Notes: a model not told the origin generated them from the sequence alone. 64,000 bases of DNA from Heterohyrax brucei (GCA_028571685.1 CM053154.1:12432001-12496000); one strand, 5' to 3'; counted from the stretch's first letter, positions 24,601 to 39,600 are shown. Translations and numbers: made by a program.

Positions 24601-27600
24601 CTCCACGATCCTCTGACAATAGGTGGGACTGTTGTAGAACAAAATATCTAGCAAGGTTTCGTTGGTAAAGTGACGGAACCGACCGATACTTGGCAAGGTG
24701 ATCTTCTTAATATTCCTGTTCAGAAAGGGACAAAACAAAAGAGCATTTTCAGTCAGTATCAAGCTAAAACCTGTGGATTTAAAAAACCTGCTTAGGCTTT
24801 GATTCTCAAAAACAGAGAGGAGAAAAACCTCACAGACTAATTATGAACTGATTCTGAAGACACAATGATTATAAATAAATCAAGATATAGCATAAGTGAT
24901 ATCTAAGTCTGTAACTATGCTACAAACCTGAGATTCTCTGGAAAGTTCTATTATATAAAATAAGGCATCTGCAAGTTACTTTCTTTTAATAGCAGAAAGC
25001 CTACTCGTCTATTTTGCTTCTAATTGGAAATCAGGATACTTGACCAAAGTCGTGGGTGAGAAGGACAAGAGAGAACATGACAAAGAGCAATGAAAACACT
25101 TCCCAACTTGACAACTGACACAGAGAAGTTGATAAACATCCAGGCAGAAAGAACAGGGCCCAACCCAGAGAGGACACTGTGTGCAGAATCAGTCTTCTTA
25201 AACCACATGCCCTATAACACAATACATTCCCTAAAACCCAGACACGTCATTAGTCCTGTGCCTCAGCATAAAGATTCCCTAAATCTGTGCTTCTCAGATG
25301 GGAGTGTTCGACAATGAGTGAGGGCATTTTTAGCCGAGCCAGTGCCTGGCAAGTGCTACATGGTCTACAACGCACCCAAGAGTCATGCACAAGAAAGAAT
25401 TATCCTTCTAAGAACACATACACTGAGACAAGCAATATTCTGAATCACCCCTCTAGGAGGCAGGTTGGTTCCCCAAGGGATACTTGGCAACACCTGGAGA
25501 CAGTTTTGGTGGGTACTCGGTGGAAGAATGAGGGGTGCACCACCGGTGACATCTAGGGGAATGAGGGGTGCACCCCTGGTGACGTCTGGGGGGCAGAGAA
25601 AGCCAGAGATGCTGCTACATGCCCCATGATGCACAGGATACCTCCTCTCTACACCACTATGAATCAGAATAGTACTTAAAAAGTATTTTCTTTACAACAT
25701 GAACAAGTGAGAAATATAAACATACACATATACATACACATTAAAAATTAGCCTAGAGTACAGAAGTAAAGGAGAATAAAGAACACCAGAGATAACAAGA
25801 AAAATATCAGCCTAAGAGACAGAGCCAGAAACTAGAGACTCCGTCAGCCTGAGACCAGAAGAACCAGATGGCGCCCAGCTCCCAGCAATGACTGCCCTAA
25901 CAGGGAACACAACAGTGAGTCCCTGATGGAGCAGGAGAAAAGGACGGTGCAGCACTCCAATTCTAGTAAAAAGACGACACTGACTGGAGGTGAGCCCTGA
26001 AGTGACAGCAGCCCAAAGTCAACCACTCCAAGACTGGACTAGAATGTAAGACGTAAAACGACACTCATGAAAAGAGTGCTTCTCAGCTCAAGCAGGTACA
26101 CAAGCTCAGTGGGCAGCTCCTGTCTGGAAGCAAGATTAGAAGACGAAAAGGGACAGGAGCTGGTTGAAGAGACACAGAAGAAATCTGGGGTGGAAAGAAG
26201 AGTGTGTCGTCACATTACAGAGAGAGCAAACACGGTCACAGGTCATGTAACAATGGGTGTGTGTGTATATATTCTTGACATTCTATTGTGCCTCAAGTGA
26301 GTTTACAATCCAAGTCAGTATGTCACACAGAAACTTACACCCACAGCTGTGCAGCCCTAGCTGCTCTCCCCACCCCGTATTTCCCGTGTCTATTCAGTCA
26401 GATCCCGTGTCCCTCTGCTCCCTCCTCTCACCTCTGGACAGGAGCTGCCCAGTTAGTCTCCTCTATCTACTTAAACCAAGAAGCACACTCCTCACTGGTT
26501 ACCGTTTTATGTCTTGTAGTCCAGTCCAATCTTTGTCTACAGAAGTGGCTTTAGGAATGAAGTGAGCTCTGAGCTACCAGAGAATCTGAAGGCCACGTGT
26601 TCCAAGGACCCTTGAGTCTGTCAGACCATCAAGTCTGGTCTTTTTCTCCAAGTTTGAGTTCTGCACCCCTATTTTCTTCCCACTGTGCCAGGGACTCAAT
26701 GTATATACATTTTTGTACGATAAACTAACTTGAACTGTTAGCTTTCCCTAAAACACAATTATAAAAATTTTTTTTAAAGATATATAAGCAAAAAAAAAAA
26801 TTCACCATATAAACAGTCAGTATTTATCACGAGTCAGAGCAAGTATCTGACTAAATTAACAGCTATTAAGTCAAAATAAACTATTTCAAATTATGGATTT
26901 AAATTCTGAATCTGTTTTTGACTAATCTGTAAATAAGTTATCAACATCCACAAACCTGTCAACCCCTGTGGCGTCACCACCCAAGGAACTGTGCCAGTGA
27001 ACCGGAAGGAACTCCACTCTGCTCACTTTCTGATCCTCTACAGCTTTCTTAAAATGTGTCTGCAGCAATTTGAGAGACACCACCCTAAAGTCATCCACTT
27101 AAAAAGAAAAAAGAAAATTCAGGTAAGAAGAATTAAAACACCTACTTCAAAAACAAAACCAAAAAATCGAATATGATATAAATTGTCTTCAGTAGCTAGT
27201 AAGCAATCACCTTAAATATGCCTATACTTTTTTAATTTTCAAAAAAAGAACGGCATTAACAAATTTTGTCAAAAAGGGGTAACAAACCTTTAGGAAGCTC
27301 TTTTTTAACTCTTCATTATTTTAGAGAGAAGCATAAATGACTGAAAACCATTAGTTGAACCACTGCTACCAGGAGGTGGCTTGGCACTGTGGGGACAGAT
27401 ACGGACTCAAACTGCCTGCCTGAGGATCTCGCTCTGAGACTCACTGACCGGGACGCCAGACGGTGCCAGAACCCCTCAGGCACCAGCTCCTCACCTAAAC
27501 ACAAGGATGACGGGGATGACTGTAACAGCACCTATACCCGAAGGTTAACTGCAAGGCCAGCCAAAGCCAAGGCATCAAAGCATTAATAAGAGCAACATAC

Positions 27601-30600
27601 TTGGCATATACCAAGTAAGTGTCCAGTAAGCATGAACTATTATTACATAAACATCAAAAGTTAGGTAAACCGGCCCAGTTTCATCAGACATCTCACAACT
27701 AAAACTTATTGTGGCACTCCCCAAGACCGGAACCTCTCAGGCAAGGCTGGCTATCAGAAAGGCTACGCTAAATTATTTCCAACATCCCTCCTAATTCTTC
27801 AGAGTCTAGATCTTTTGAGTCAGGTGTACCCCACGAGGAAATTAAGCACAAATTAATTTTTCCCTCTCATCACCAAAATCTGCAGGGCAGCCAGCAGCAC
27901 TTCCCATTCACCACCAGCCTGCAGGGCAGCCAGCAGCACACAGCTGAGAACCATGCAGACACAGGAACATCTCAAAGCTCTCCCACACATTCGCAACTCA
28001 TTCCCTGAAACACGCTCAAACACGACGGCGACCACTCACCACACTCAATGATGCTTCGGAAGCGCAGGTCACACACAGGTCCGATGCCATGCACCATAAA
28101 CACCAAGTGGTCCACCGGAGGCATTTCCCCTGCAGAAACCAACCAGGCACTGATGAAGACCGCAAATTTGTCTAGCTTTTCTTCCCTGAAAAGCAGTATT
28201 CTAGATCCGCGTCCCCCCATGTCACCCACACACTCACCAAAGAAATTCATGACCCTTCCTAACTAGTAAAATAAGCATCATCACCAACTACCAAATTAGA
28301 ACAAAGCTCTAAGTCCATCTTGGCAAACAGTGAAGTGGGCCAGTAGGTGGAGGAAGCAGCATATGGTGACCAGACGTTCTACACCATGGAAGCTCCGTGA
28401 CCTCATGATCTCCTCAGAGCATCCCAAGGCACTAAGCCCTGCATGGAGAAGCAACTCACCACAATGGAACTTTACAATCTTTTCCCCAAATCCTTCCTCT
28501 TGCTTTGCAAGGTTCATACATACTAAATGAGCACATCACCAAGTTAAGTCTACTATTTTTTCTACTCTGGCTATTTCATTCAGATTTCTTAAGATGAGCA
28601 CTTATTTACCTACAAGGAGTCCTGGCAACACAGTGATGAAAGCACTTGGCTGCTAACCAGAAAGTCAGTGGTTGAAACTCACTAGTCACTCCATAAGAGA
28701 GAGACGCGGCAGCCTGCTTCCATAAAGATTTACAGTGCTAGAAACTCTATGAGGCAGTTCTACTCCATCCTCTAGGGTCACTATGAGTTAGAATCAACTT
28801 GACAATAGTGGGTTTGGTTTGTTTCTTATTTTTGGCAATTGTCAAAATGAAGCAAATAAACGGCACAACACAGCAACCAAAGCATCTTCAGCAGGGCAGG
28901 GGGTGGCAGGCTAAGGCCTGAGGGTGAAATCCAGCCCAGCTACTATTTTGGCACAGAAAGTGGTACAGAGCAGAGCTGTGGCTGCTGGTTTACCTACTGT
29001 TTATAGCTGCTGTCACACTGCAATGGCAGAGCTGGAGAGCTGTGACAGGGTCCCACCGCCCAGAAAACCCAAAGTACTTACTGTCTGGCCCTCTGGTGAA
29101 AAAGTCTGCAGACTCGGTACCACATTAGTACACACAAGCTGGGGCATAAAAAACGCAGCCCTAAAGTGGTCTCCAAAGTCTAGTTTTAACCAGGAAAGTG
29201 CTTCTTCAAAACAACACACATTTCATCTATATTATGTGCTCTGGGTATCATCAACCCAATTCTAAATTAAAAAACAGATTTAAAGGTAATAAAATTTAAA
29301 AGGAAGTATATAAAACTGCTTAATTTCTGCATACTGTAGCAATTTATTAACTGTTTCCTTTACCATGCTAAAGAATGGTGCTAAAACAACATAAAACTCC
29401 CATGCACCTCGGTCCTAAACAAATGATACACACCCTCAGGAATTTCGTCCAGGCTGTCATCAATCCCACGTTTCACAACCCTGGGCCTTGTCTGTCCGTC
29501 TTGTGTGGTCCCCCATTCATCTGGCACTGAAGAAGGCTGGAACTGGACAATCACCTTGAGGACATAACCGAAGAGTGACCACAACTCATCACCAAACTGT
29601 TTTTCAATGTAGGCTAAACTGTTCATTCCATTTCACAATAAACTACTTCATAGTATGAGTAGTCCAAAAATCAAGTTAGTACTGTTCTTCCAAAACCAAA
29701 ACTAATTTTGTAGGAGTTCTACCAGGGTTTATTATTGAAACCAAACATATCCATACTAGTATTGCCAATGCTCATATTGGAAAATAATGTAACAAAATCA
29801 TAAGAAAGAATACACCTCAATCTTAAATCTGATACAAAAATATAGGTTGACATATAAGAAATTAAGAAAAATTTACAGGCAATGAAAGAGTCTCTATCAC
29901 AAAAGCATCTAAAGCAAAATCCTTAATGAACTTATAAATTCAATTTCAGTGACAAAAATTAATTTACCTACCACTTTGGGAGAAGAAATCTACTCTATTA
30001 AATCAACCACATTACATTCAAACCTGTGCCATATAAAAAATTTTTCTTAAAAAACACATATATGTATATATGATAATATAACTGATAGTGTACAAAATCT
30101 GTAATCTGTATAAAAAAGAGTAGTTACTATTAAGAGCAGAAAATGGGGTGGTGGACATGGTGGGGAGAAGGCATTTCTACTTCATGTAATACCCTTCCAC
30201 ACTGCCAAACTTCACGTTTTTATTTTAGAAAACCAGTGAGGATTGCAGTGTTGGGTAGCTTAGGGCTATTCTTGTTTTTTTCACACTTCTCCGTGAAACA
30301 AAAAACCAGCTATCTTAGGAAGAAAATACCGTGTGTGAAGCACTGGTAGAAGTTTTTGCAGAAATTACCGTATTTCATCTAAAACATGACCCAGGGAGAC
30401 AAATAAGTATTACCGTAGGTGAGCAACTGGGAGCTCAGAGACAGTAGGGAGAGTAAATAATCAGAATATCACTAGCCAATATTTTAAAAAGAGAGAGAGA
30501 AGTCTGTGAATACAACAAAAACAAAAGAGGAAGGATGCATTTTTTTCCTTCGAAAGCTGAAACAAGCCATCATCAAAGGCAGGGGTAGGAAAATTATGGC

Positions 30601-33600
30601 CCAAAGGTTAATCCAGCTTCCAGCCTGTTTTTATAAATTTTCAGTGGAAACAACTTGCTCATCCATTTCCCTAAGAAAAAATTTAAATTGTCTTTTTGTT
30701 TTCAGGATCACTACGAACCACAGCAAACTATTTTTAAAGTAATTCTCTTCACTCCCACTATATCCTCACTGCAGAAATGAGGATGAACACGAACATTTGC
30801 CAGACACCTCGAGCAAAAACAATCAGTGAAATTCACTGACACTTTAATATCTTAAGTCGAGTTACTACCTTTGGATTGTGCATGACGATTGTCTCTCCAC
30901 TGGGAAACTCTAATCTGCGGTGCCACTGATTGGTGGTTACAGCTTTCTTGTACTCAGCCTACAGGGACAAAAACAACACATGACCCCACAGGACAAAGTT
31001 GCGTCAGGCTGACAAGTTGTGCAGAGAGAAATAACAACAATGGTGATAAAAATAATAGTAACATTGGCTCTCACTCACTGATCGTTATCATTTTACGTAC
31101 ATTGCCTCAGTTAACTAACGACTCTCAACTGCTCCTAAATGCTATTACACTCTTTGTACAGAGAAGAAAACCAAGGTTCAGAAAGTTTAGGTACAAAGTA
31201 CCACAAGATTACACAAGCACTGAGTAGCAGTGGCAGACATGAGGTTCACTCCCACCCAACACCCCCTGATGTTGCTGTTGTTGTTAGGTGCCGTCGAGCC
31301 GACTGCGACTCACAGTGACTCTATGCCCAGCAGAAGGAAAAAGTGCCTGGTCTGTGCCACGTCCACAATTGTTTTTATGCGTAAGCCATTGCTGAAGCCA
31401 CTCTGTCAGTTCATCTCGTCGAGGGTCTTCCTCTTTTTCACCAACCTTCCTCTCTACCGAGCATGAGTCTTCTTCATGGGCTGACTGATCTTCCCTGACG
31501 TGTCCAAAGGATGTAAGACACAGTCCTGCGGTCTTTGCTTCCAAGGAGTACTCTGGTTGGACTTCTTTCAGGATAGCTCTGTTTGTTCTTCTGGCGGTCC
31601 ACGCTACATTCAACAGTCTTCTCCAGCACCACAATTCAAAGGCATCAATTCTTCTGTCTTTGTTCACTGTCCAGCTTTTGCACGCTTACGATGCAACTGA
31701 AACATACCTGCTCCACAGCCTTTGATTGTTCAACCCTTCTCTCCCTCTTCCTCTAGATATGTTACTCTGTTTCATACCAGGCAAAAATCTAAAGCTCTCC
31801 TGGGAGAAGTTCAACCCACAGAAAAGGGGAAGCCCTGGCACACTCACCATTCAAGTAATTTTTTTTGTCTTTTTTTGGTAACAGTGTACTTTACAGTCAT
31901 ATCAACAAGTGTTTCTTTTTGTCTCCTGGGTAATCTTTCAGTTATGACTCTTCTTTTTCAGCTTCTGTCCATCTGACTCTTCCTCATCTGGATTTTTTAT
32001 TTTTCAATGCATTCATAATTCTTAAAAACAAGACCACAGGATACTCAGCTACCATTATGGATCATTTTGATCTAAGATTCTATAGAAGAATCCTATCAAA
32101 AAGGGAAAATGCAGGAAAGAATTTCAAATTTTTATGGATTGGAGCAACTGAGGTTGGATGAATTCCCCAAACTACTGCATTGCTTTACATATTCTTTTTT
32201 AAATCAAATAACTAAAGTCATCTTTTAAAAGACTGGTGTCTCCTGACATTTGGTATTTTCAAGAAAAAAATTAACATCACATCTTCTTTCAGACTTAGCT
32301 CTTTTTACCTACGTTCTGTTTGTGCTCTAAATTTGTGCTTTTCAAACTATGGGTGCTGACCACGGTAAGCTGTAAAATAAAGGTTTTCACTGAAATAAAA
32401 ATGATCAACATGAGTGGCACACTGTAAGGGGAGGGCTGTCCCACAGACCTTGGCTTGTAACAGGGTGCCAGAGCTGGCTCACTTCAGCTCCCAAGAGCCC
32501 ATCATGGATGTCTTCCCAGCTCTGTGTTCAGTGACATCACACTGGTAGCTTAAAACTAGTCATGTTGGGCATATTTTTATATCACATAAATATACAAATG
32601 CTCTAAGCCAAGGGCTTTGTTATTCCTAGATTGCTGGTTTACTACAACACCACCACTGCTGACGAATAAACACACAGTACATGTGGACTAAACTGCAATG
32701 TCAGGTCTATTTCTTACCATAGGGTGACAAGAAAAAACAGTGAAGCCCCTGCTGTCAGCAGCCTCTCTCTGAATTCACTCAATCCCAGATGTCTTCTCTC
32801 TTTGCTTTTAGACCATCACTCAGCATGGTGATAAAGTGGTTAAGCACTAGCCGCTAACCAAAAAGTCAGGAGCCTGAATCCACCAGCCAACCCTTGGAAA
32901 CCCGACTGGGCAGTTCTACTCTGTACAATAGGGTCATTGTAAGTCAGAATCAATCTGATGGTGAAGAGTTTGGGTTTTCTTTCTTTCTCTTTTTTTTAAC
33001 TATAAAGCTTAATACTTCCAGAGCAGGCATAACTGGTAACTTTTTTTAACACAAAAATACCTCACAAAAAGGTCTGTGATTATGGTTGTTAGAAATGTAT
33101 GTATATGGGTGGATAAAAAACAAGACAATATCAAAAAAATGCAGTTTAATTCAAAAAGTGACTGGATTTTTTATTTCTAGTAATTGTGCTATTATCTTTA
33201 AGGAAAAAAACAAGTAGCAATTGATGATACGTAAAGTGCCGGACCCTAAACAGAACGCAAGGCTATTCCTTGCTTGAGGCTACTGAAAACATGAATTTAA
33301 AGATGACTCACATTTCAGAGGCCCCTTTTAATGTTAACATCAGTGCTGTTTTAAGGTCTGAATGTGTTGGTTACACAAATTTTAATGACTACTACATTAA
33401 AAAACAGCTAAAATTCCATCTTATTTCTCATATATGCAGTTGAATTCCTTAAACTTATTTCAAATACTCAATACTCAACTACTGTGAAAACTGTGACAGC
33501 CAGAACTCAACAGGACTGCCTGGTTTCTCCAGATCTTACAAGTCTTACCACTAGTCTATTGCTCTTCTTTGAAGATTTTTGAGGTTTCCTTCTCTGACAG

Positions 33601-36600
33601 GTTTCTATCTTACACAGGTTCTACCGTGTAATTGTTACAAGAAATTAAAACAGTTACATAAGACAATACTAACCAGCAGTCTTAAGATAGCTACTAAGTC
33701 TCATGACATTAATGGCTATTCTGTTTTAGATTGATTTTCACAACCAGAGGTAATTTGAGGTCTTTCATTGAATTAATAATTTGTAAAATGGCCATATGCT
33801 TGGCAGCTGCTGTCAACAAATGCTGGCAGCCAAAGTTCTTTGAAGGTTTGATCCAAGTACTGTATTCCATCTGTGATGCCTCCCTGCAAAAGACCATCTA
33901 TCTGTAAACACCAAAGCCTCAAGACAACAAACTTAATTTGGGTCCCCGCCATCCTTGTGAGTGACCAAATCCCCAAACTCACTGTCAGTTCAATTCCAAC
34001 TCATAGCTACCCCACAGGACACAGTACAACCACCCTACAGGGTTTCCAAGGAGCTGCTAGTGGATTCGAACTGCTGACCTTTTGGTTAACAGTCGAGCTC
34101 TTAAACAGTATGCCACCAGGGCTCCCGTGAGCGACAACACCACTTAAAAAGGTCTTCTTCTTTGTGAAGAGGAGCAAAACAGGCCTTCCTGTAAATAAAG
34201 CCACCTCAACAGTGGGGTGCTACCTGTGGCTCCCAACGACACTGGTCTTACGGTTTTTTAAACACACGAAGGAGCAAAGCATAGGTACCTCTAGCTTCTC
34301 GCTGAACTCCTCGGTGTAGGGGATGAACCTGCTGTCCGTGTCCGCCTTGTAGAACCAGGAGCAGCGCCTGACTTCAGCGGGCTCCTCTTCCCAATACACA
34401 GGCCTCCGCACCCGGTCATAGAGGTAAACGTCATACCGCCCTCCATCTGTCCCCAGAACCACGCTCTCGGGGTCTGGCTGGACTAGAGAACAAAAGTCCC
34501 CGTCTCAGCCCAGCGGTTACAAGGCACATTCAGAAGTAAAAAATAACGTATCAGCAAGTAGCCCATCCTTAAAAACAAAGGACTAAGCTTGTTTTTGCTT
34601 TAAAATTTCAAATTAATCTAGGACTCTCCTTAAGTGGAAAGGGAAGAGCCATGGAAAAATTTAAAAACATGATTATAAAATAATTCAAATAACTAGCAGA
34701 ATTTTTTCAAAGGAATAATATCTATCTATGGCAGTACTCCTATAGCCATGAGTCGGATCCGACTCGACAGCTCTTGGCTTGGCTTGGCATAGCAGTACTC
34801 CACAAAATGTGTTTCTGAGGGACATTAACAGGTAACTGTCTTTCATTCTATGACCACTGTGATAAACAAGAAGCCCATTTCTGCACGGCAGGAATTCTCA
34901 GAGCTTTAACACGGCCTGCATGCCGTCCACCTCCAAGAGACGGAGGCAGTAAGCAGCACTTCCAAAACCCATGAGAGCACAGCAAAACCAAAACCTGGCA
35001 CATATGAGCTACTGTATTTTTTTCATTTAAAACACATTTAAACAAACAAGGAGTTTGCTACACCACTTCTTTGGATAGCTTGCTCAGGTCAATCAGGACA
35101 TACATTAATATTCTCAGGGTAAGGTACACAGTCTGGCGGGCCCTTCAGGGATTAAGGAATCCAACATTCACAAGAACTAGACCACGGAGAAACTGTCTTC
35201 ATCTCGTCTCTTCCCAAAATCAGCCTCAAGGCAATGCGTAATCAGGACTTACCTGAATTATAGATTTCTTCAAGATTCAACGAGTCATACACACTGAAAG
35301 GCAACCAAAGTTGTTTGTGTTCTACTTCCTTGCAATAAAACCAGTGGGGCTGGACAGGTTCATACTGGTTTTGAAGCAGAAGAGGAGGCGGCACTTGGGC
35401 TGAGGGGCCTGTGGGTCTAGCCAGCACCTGCTGCTGCGATGGTGGGGACAAGGCTGACTGGGCTGAGGGAGGACTCTGCAAGGGACAAAAATGAAGACCG
35501 TCATGCTGGTCCAAAGGAACAACTTCATGGATGCTTCTGACCCAACCGACAAAAGTAATAAATACCTGAGATATATTTCTGGATAACTAGTTTAATGGGG
35601 CCTTGGTGGTGCTGTGGTTTAACAGCTCAGCTACTTACCAAGAAGTTGGCAGTTCAAATCCACTAGCCATTCCTTGGAAATGCTACATGGCAGTTTTACT
35701 CTGTCCTACAGGGTCACTGAAAACCTTGGTGGCACAGTAGCTAAGTGCTACAGCTGCTAACCAAAAGGTCAGCAGTTCAAATCCACCAGGTGCTCCTCGG
35801 AAGCTCTGTGAGGCACTTTGACTCTGTCCTATAAGGTTGCTATGAGTCAGAATCAACTCGATAGCAACAGGTCTGGAATATTTTGATTATAGGGTCACTT
35901 TAAGTCTGAATCTACTTCACAGGAATGGCTTTTTTTTTTGGTCATTTAGTCTAATAACTAGATCACAGAGCAGTTTTAAACTCAGCTGAGTAATCAGTAT
36001 ACAGGGACTTCAAACAACGAACCTATGCAGAGTTTGGCTGTCTAGATTCAACTCCATAAGCAAACAAAGGACAGTACCACAGTAATCTTTTTTAGTGCGG
36101 TTAACTGTTTTGATTCAATAGTGTGACTACAAGATGAGAAACTGGCAGTCTGTGAAGACAGTAATTGTTTCTGCTCTCACGTGTCCCTAGATGGTATTTA
36201 TTGTTATTATCAGGAAACACTGGCAGGTGTTAAAGCCAATTACTACTCCAGTGAGTAAACCAATCCCATTGCTGTCAAATCAATTTTGACTTCCAGTAAC
36301 CCAGAGGACAGAGAAGAACAACCCCACAGGGTTTCCAAGGCTGTCACCTTGACCACAGCAGACTGCCACACAATGGTTGCCCTGAGCTGCCCAACTCTCA
36401 GTCAGCAGCCAAGCACTTCCTCCCTGCCCTACCAGGACTACTTTTACTTCAATAAATAAGGGACACAGATTAAGATAAAATGTGAACCATCTTCACCAAT
36501 TTTTGTAAACATACCACAACAGTGCAAGCTGTTACTAACAGGGAAACTGTGGAGGTACGAGCAATACAGGACCTCTCTGTACTTTCATTTTTCTACAGTT

Positions 36601-39600
36601 CTAAAAAATCAAGTCCATTAATTAAAAACACAAAACTGAAGCATCCAATTGTGGTCAGGTGTCATCAAGTCAGTGCCAACTCACTGCCACCCTATGTACA
36701 AGAGAACCAAACAATACACCGTCTGTAAGAAGAGGCTAACTCAAAAGCATGCAGCTTGCACAGATATCCTCTACAAGCAATGTCACCATACTGATCATAA
36801 AATACAGGGCATTTTTAAAAACACAGACGACAGTGAGAGAGAAAACCTAAGAGTGAACGATTAGGGCATAAAAACTCGTCTCCATACCAGTGGCAGCGAT
36901 CCGGGAGGCAAAGACCCAGGAGGCGTCTGGTACATCTGAACAGGTGGTCCAGGGGCTGGCGGGTGGCTGGGATGGCCGGGTGTCTGGCTCTGCTGCAGCT
37001 GTGGTGGTGTAATATAGGGATTCGCGCGGCTGCTGACAGGAGTGTGGCGATACGGATTGTAGCCTTGTTGGGGTGCTCCTGGGGGTGGGCTCCCAAAATG
37101 TGCAGGAGGGAGACCGCTCTGCTGAGAAGGCAGGTAAGCATTTCCTGCCATCTGTGGCATGGGAGGAGCACCGTACTGTGCCTTTGAAACGGACGGCGAA
37201 AATGCATTCAGTGTGTCCTGGGTTCCAGTTGTAAAAGGGAGAGCAGTTAGGGGTTTAGAAAACGGAGACTGTCCAGCCGGTGCTGCTGTAGTTGTCAAGG
37301 GTGACTGCCCGATATTCCCAAAAGGATCGGCACTGCTGGATACCTGAGAGAAGTAACTAAATGTCTGCAGGGTAGATGTGTGCGCAGAGGTCTGACCAAG
37401 GAAACTGTCCTCCTCACCAACCTCTGTGGAATCCTCTGCAACAGAACAAGAGAGCAAATGGTTCAAAGGGTGCTCCCCATGTCACTCAGTGGATATGAGT
37501 CTACGGGGCAGATCCAACAACTGTACTGCCCGTTTTACAAACTTCTACTTCTGCACTACAGAAAATTAAATGTCCATTGAAAAGAAAAATCAGACCATTT
37601 GGATAAGTGAAAAACAAGAGCAGGGAAAATCATAATCCACTCACAAGTCTACCTCCCAATCACTCTTAACATATTCGCACAAACATTCCATGCTTTTTTA
37701 ATCAGTATTCACGCATAAAAGAAGTTTACTACAATACAAAGAGGAAGGGGAAATCACTAGCTAGAGAGTAGATCAGGGTCAGCTTTGGTGACCAGGAGGA
37801 CAACATGCAATGCAGGGGAAGTCAGCACAACTGAAATGAAAGGAAAGAAGTTCCCTACACACAGCCAAACATTTTGAGGGACAGAGCAGCTGAACTGGGG
37901 CCTGAGACTATAGTTTCAAGGGATGTCTATGACAACTGGCATACCACAGTTTATACTGAAAATGCTCCACACTCTACTTTGGTGAACAGTATCTGGGGTC
38001 CTAAAAGCTTTCACGCATCCATCTAAGACACACTACTGGTACCATCCCACTTGGAAAAAGAAGAAAAGCCAAGATACAAGGAAAATACTAGCGTGGAGGA
38101 CTAAAAGACCGGAGACTGCCCCCATCTGAGACCACAAGAACTAGACGGTGCCTGGCCACCACCAACGACTGTGCTGACAGGGAACATGACAGAGCAGGAC
38201 CCAAAGGTAGAACCGAATTCAAATTCCAGTACAAAGACCAGACTTAGAGGTCTGACAGAGACTGGAGCAGCCCCGAAAGTATGGCCCCCAGACACGCGGC
38301 TAACCCAGTACAGAAACCATTCCAGAAGACCACTACTCAGACAAAGATTAGACAGAGCTATAAAACATAAAACCACACTCATGACAAGTGTGCCCCGTCG
38401 TTCAGTCAGATGCACAAGACCAAACGGGCAACTCCTGCCCAAAAGCAAGACGAGCAGGAGGAAGGCCCAGCAACTGGTCAAACGGACACAGGGACCCCGG
38501 GGTAGAAAGGGGGAGTGTGCTGTCACAAAACAGTACGCACATACACATCTGAAGGAGAAATTAACACGAGCTGTAAACTTTCACACAAAGTACAATTAAA
38601 AAAAAGAATGAGCAAAGTATATGAGCAGACAGTTCAGAAGCAGAGATTCTCTTAAATACATGAAAATATGTTTAAGATCATTGAGAGCAGAGAAATGTAA
38701 CTTAAATACACACTGAGATACCAAAAAAACATAATAATAAAATAGAAACAAATCTATACACCCACCATGTTTATAAATTATTTTAAGTGGCTTTCTTTTT
38801 CCTGGCTAAGAAATAATTCCAGTGTTACTCTACTGCCTGAATAAACACAACTATTTCCAGAGTCACTATGAGTTGGAATCAACTCGACGGCAGCAGGTTT
38901 GGATTTCTTGCTCCAGTACTGAGAGACGCAGGCGCAGCCACCAACTCTGCTAACAAGGCATGTGGCAGGGCTCTTACCTACAAAGCACTTATTGTAACAA
39001 CGAACACGTGGTATTTGCATTCCCAAGGCAAAGTGGGTCAACCAGTAATTGTCAACCTGAAAACCACAGCATCACAAGCAAACCATTAGTCCTCAGAGAA
39101 TGCCAAATCGCTGGAAAACGTCCTTCTGTAACCCAGGGGAGTTCTCTTCATTTTTCTTTCTTCAACTGGATTGTCACTGTGGGTATAAATACTGTTCCAA
39201 CCCCTAGTAATAAAAGTATTTTCCCTTCCAGGTGACCTGCAAAGTCCACCTCACTTTTACGAGCACTTAGTGAGTTGCAACTTTCACCCCCCTCCTTCTT
39301 ATAACTCATTCCCTCTCTCCCTCTGGCGGCGTGGGGTCCACCAGCTGACAGGACTCCAGAGCAGCACACAACACTCTATGGTCCCTGTCTGTGAAGACCT
39401 GCCCAAGGACGCCAGCATTCAAGCCCTCAGCTCCTTCTGGACTTCAGGAGGAGGAGGCTGGCACCGTGCAGGCCGATTCCATCCAGCTCCTACTGCTGGA
39501 TGCTTCTGCTACCTTTCACACACACCGACTGGGCTAAGATGAAAATACTCCACTGTTCAAAATGTTACCCTCTTCTGTTTCTTGTAAGCGAAACACCACT

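Noticed and set aside
36861-37466. The full open frame around SEC23IP exon 2 as a separate 201-residue gene
   Set aside because: Its first residues come from intron 1 and its last from intron 2; the central part is exon 2 with proper splice sites.
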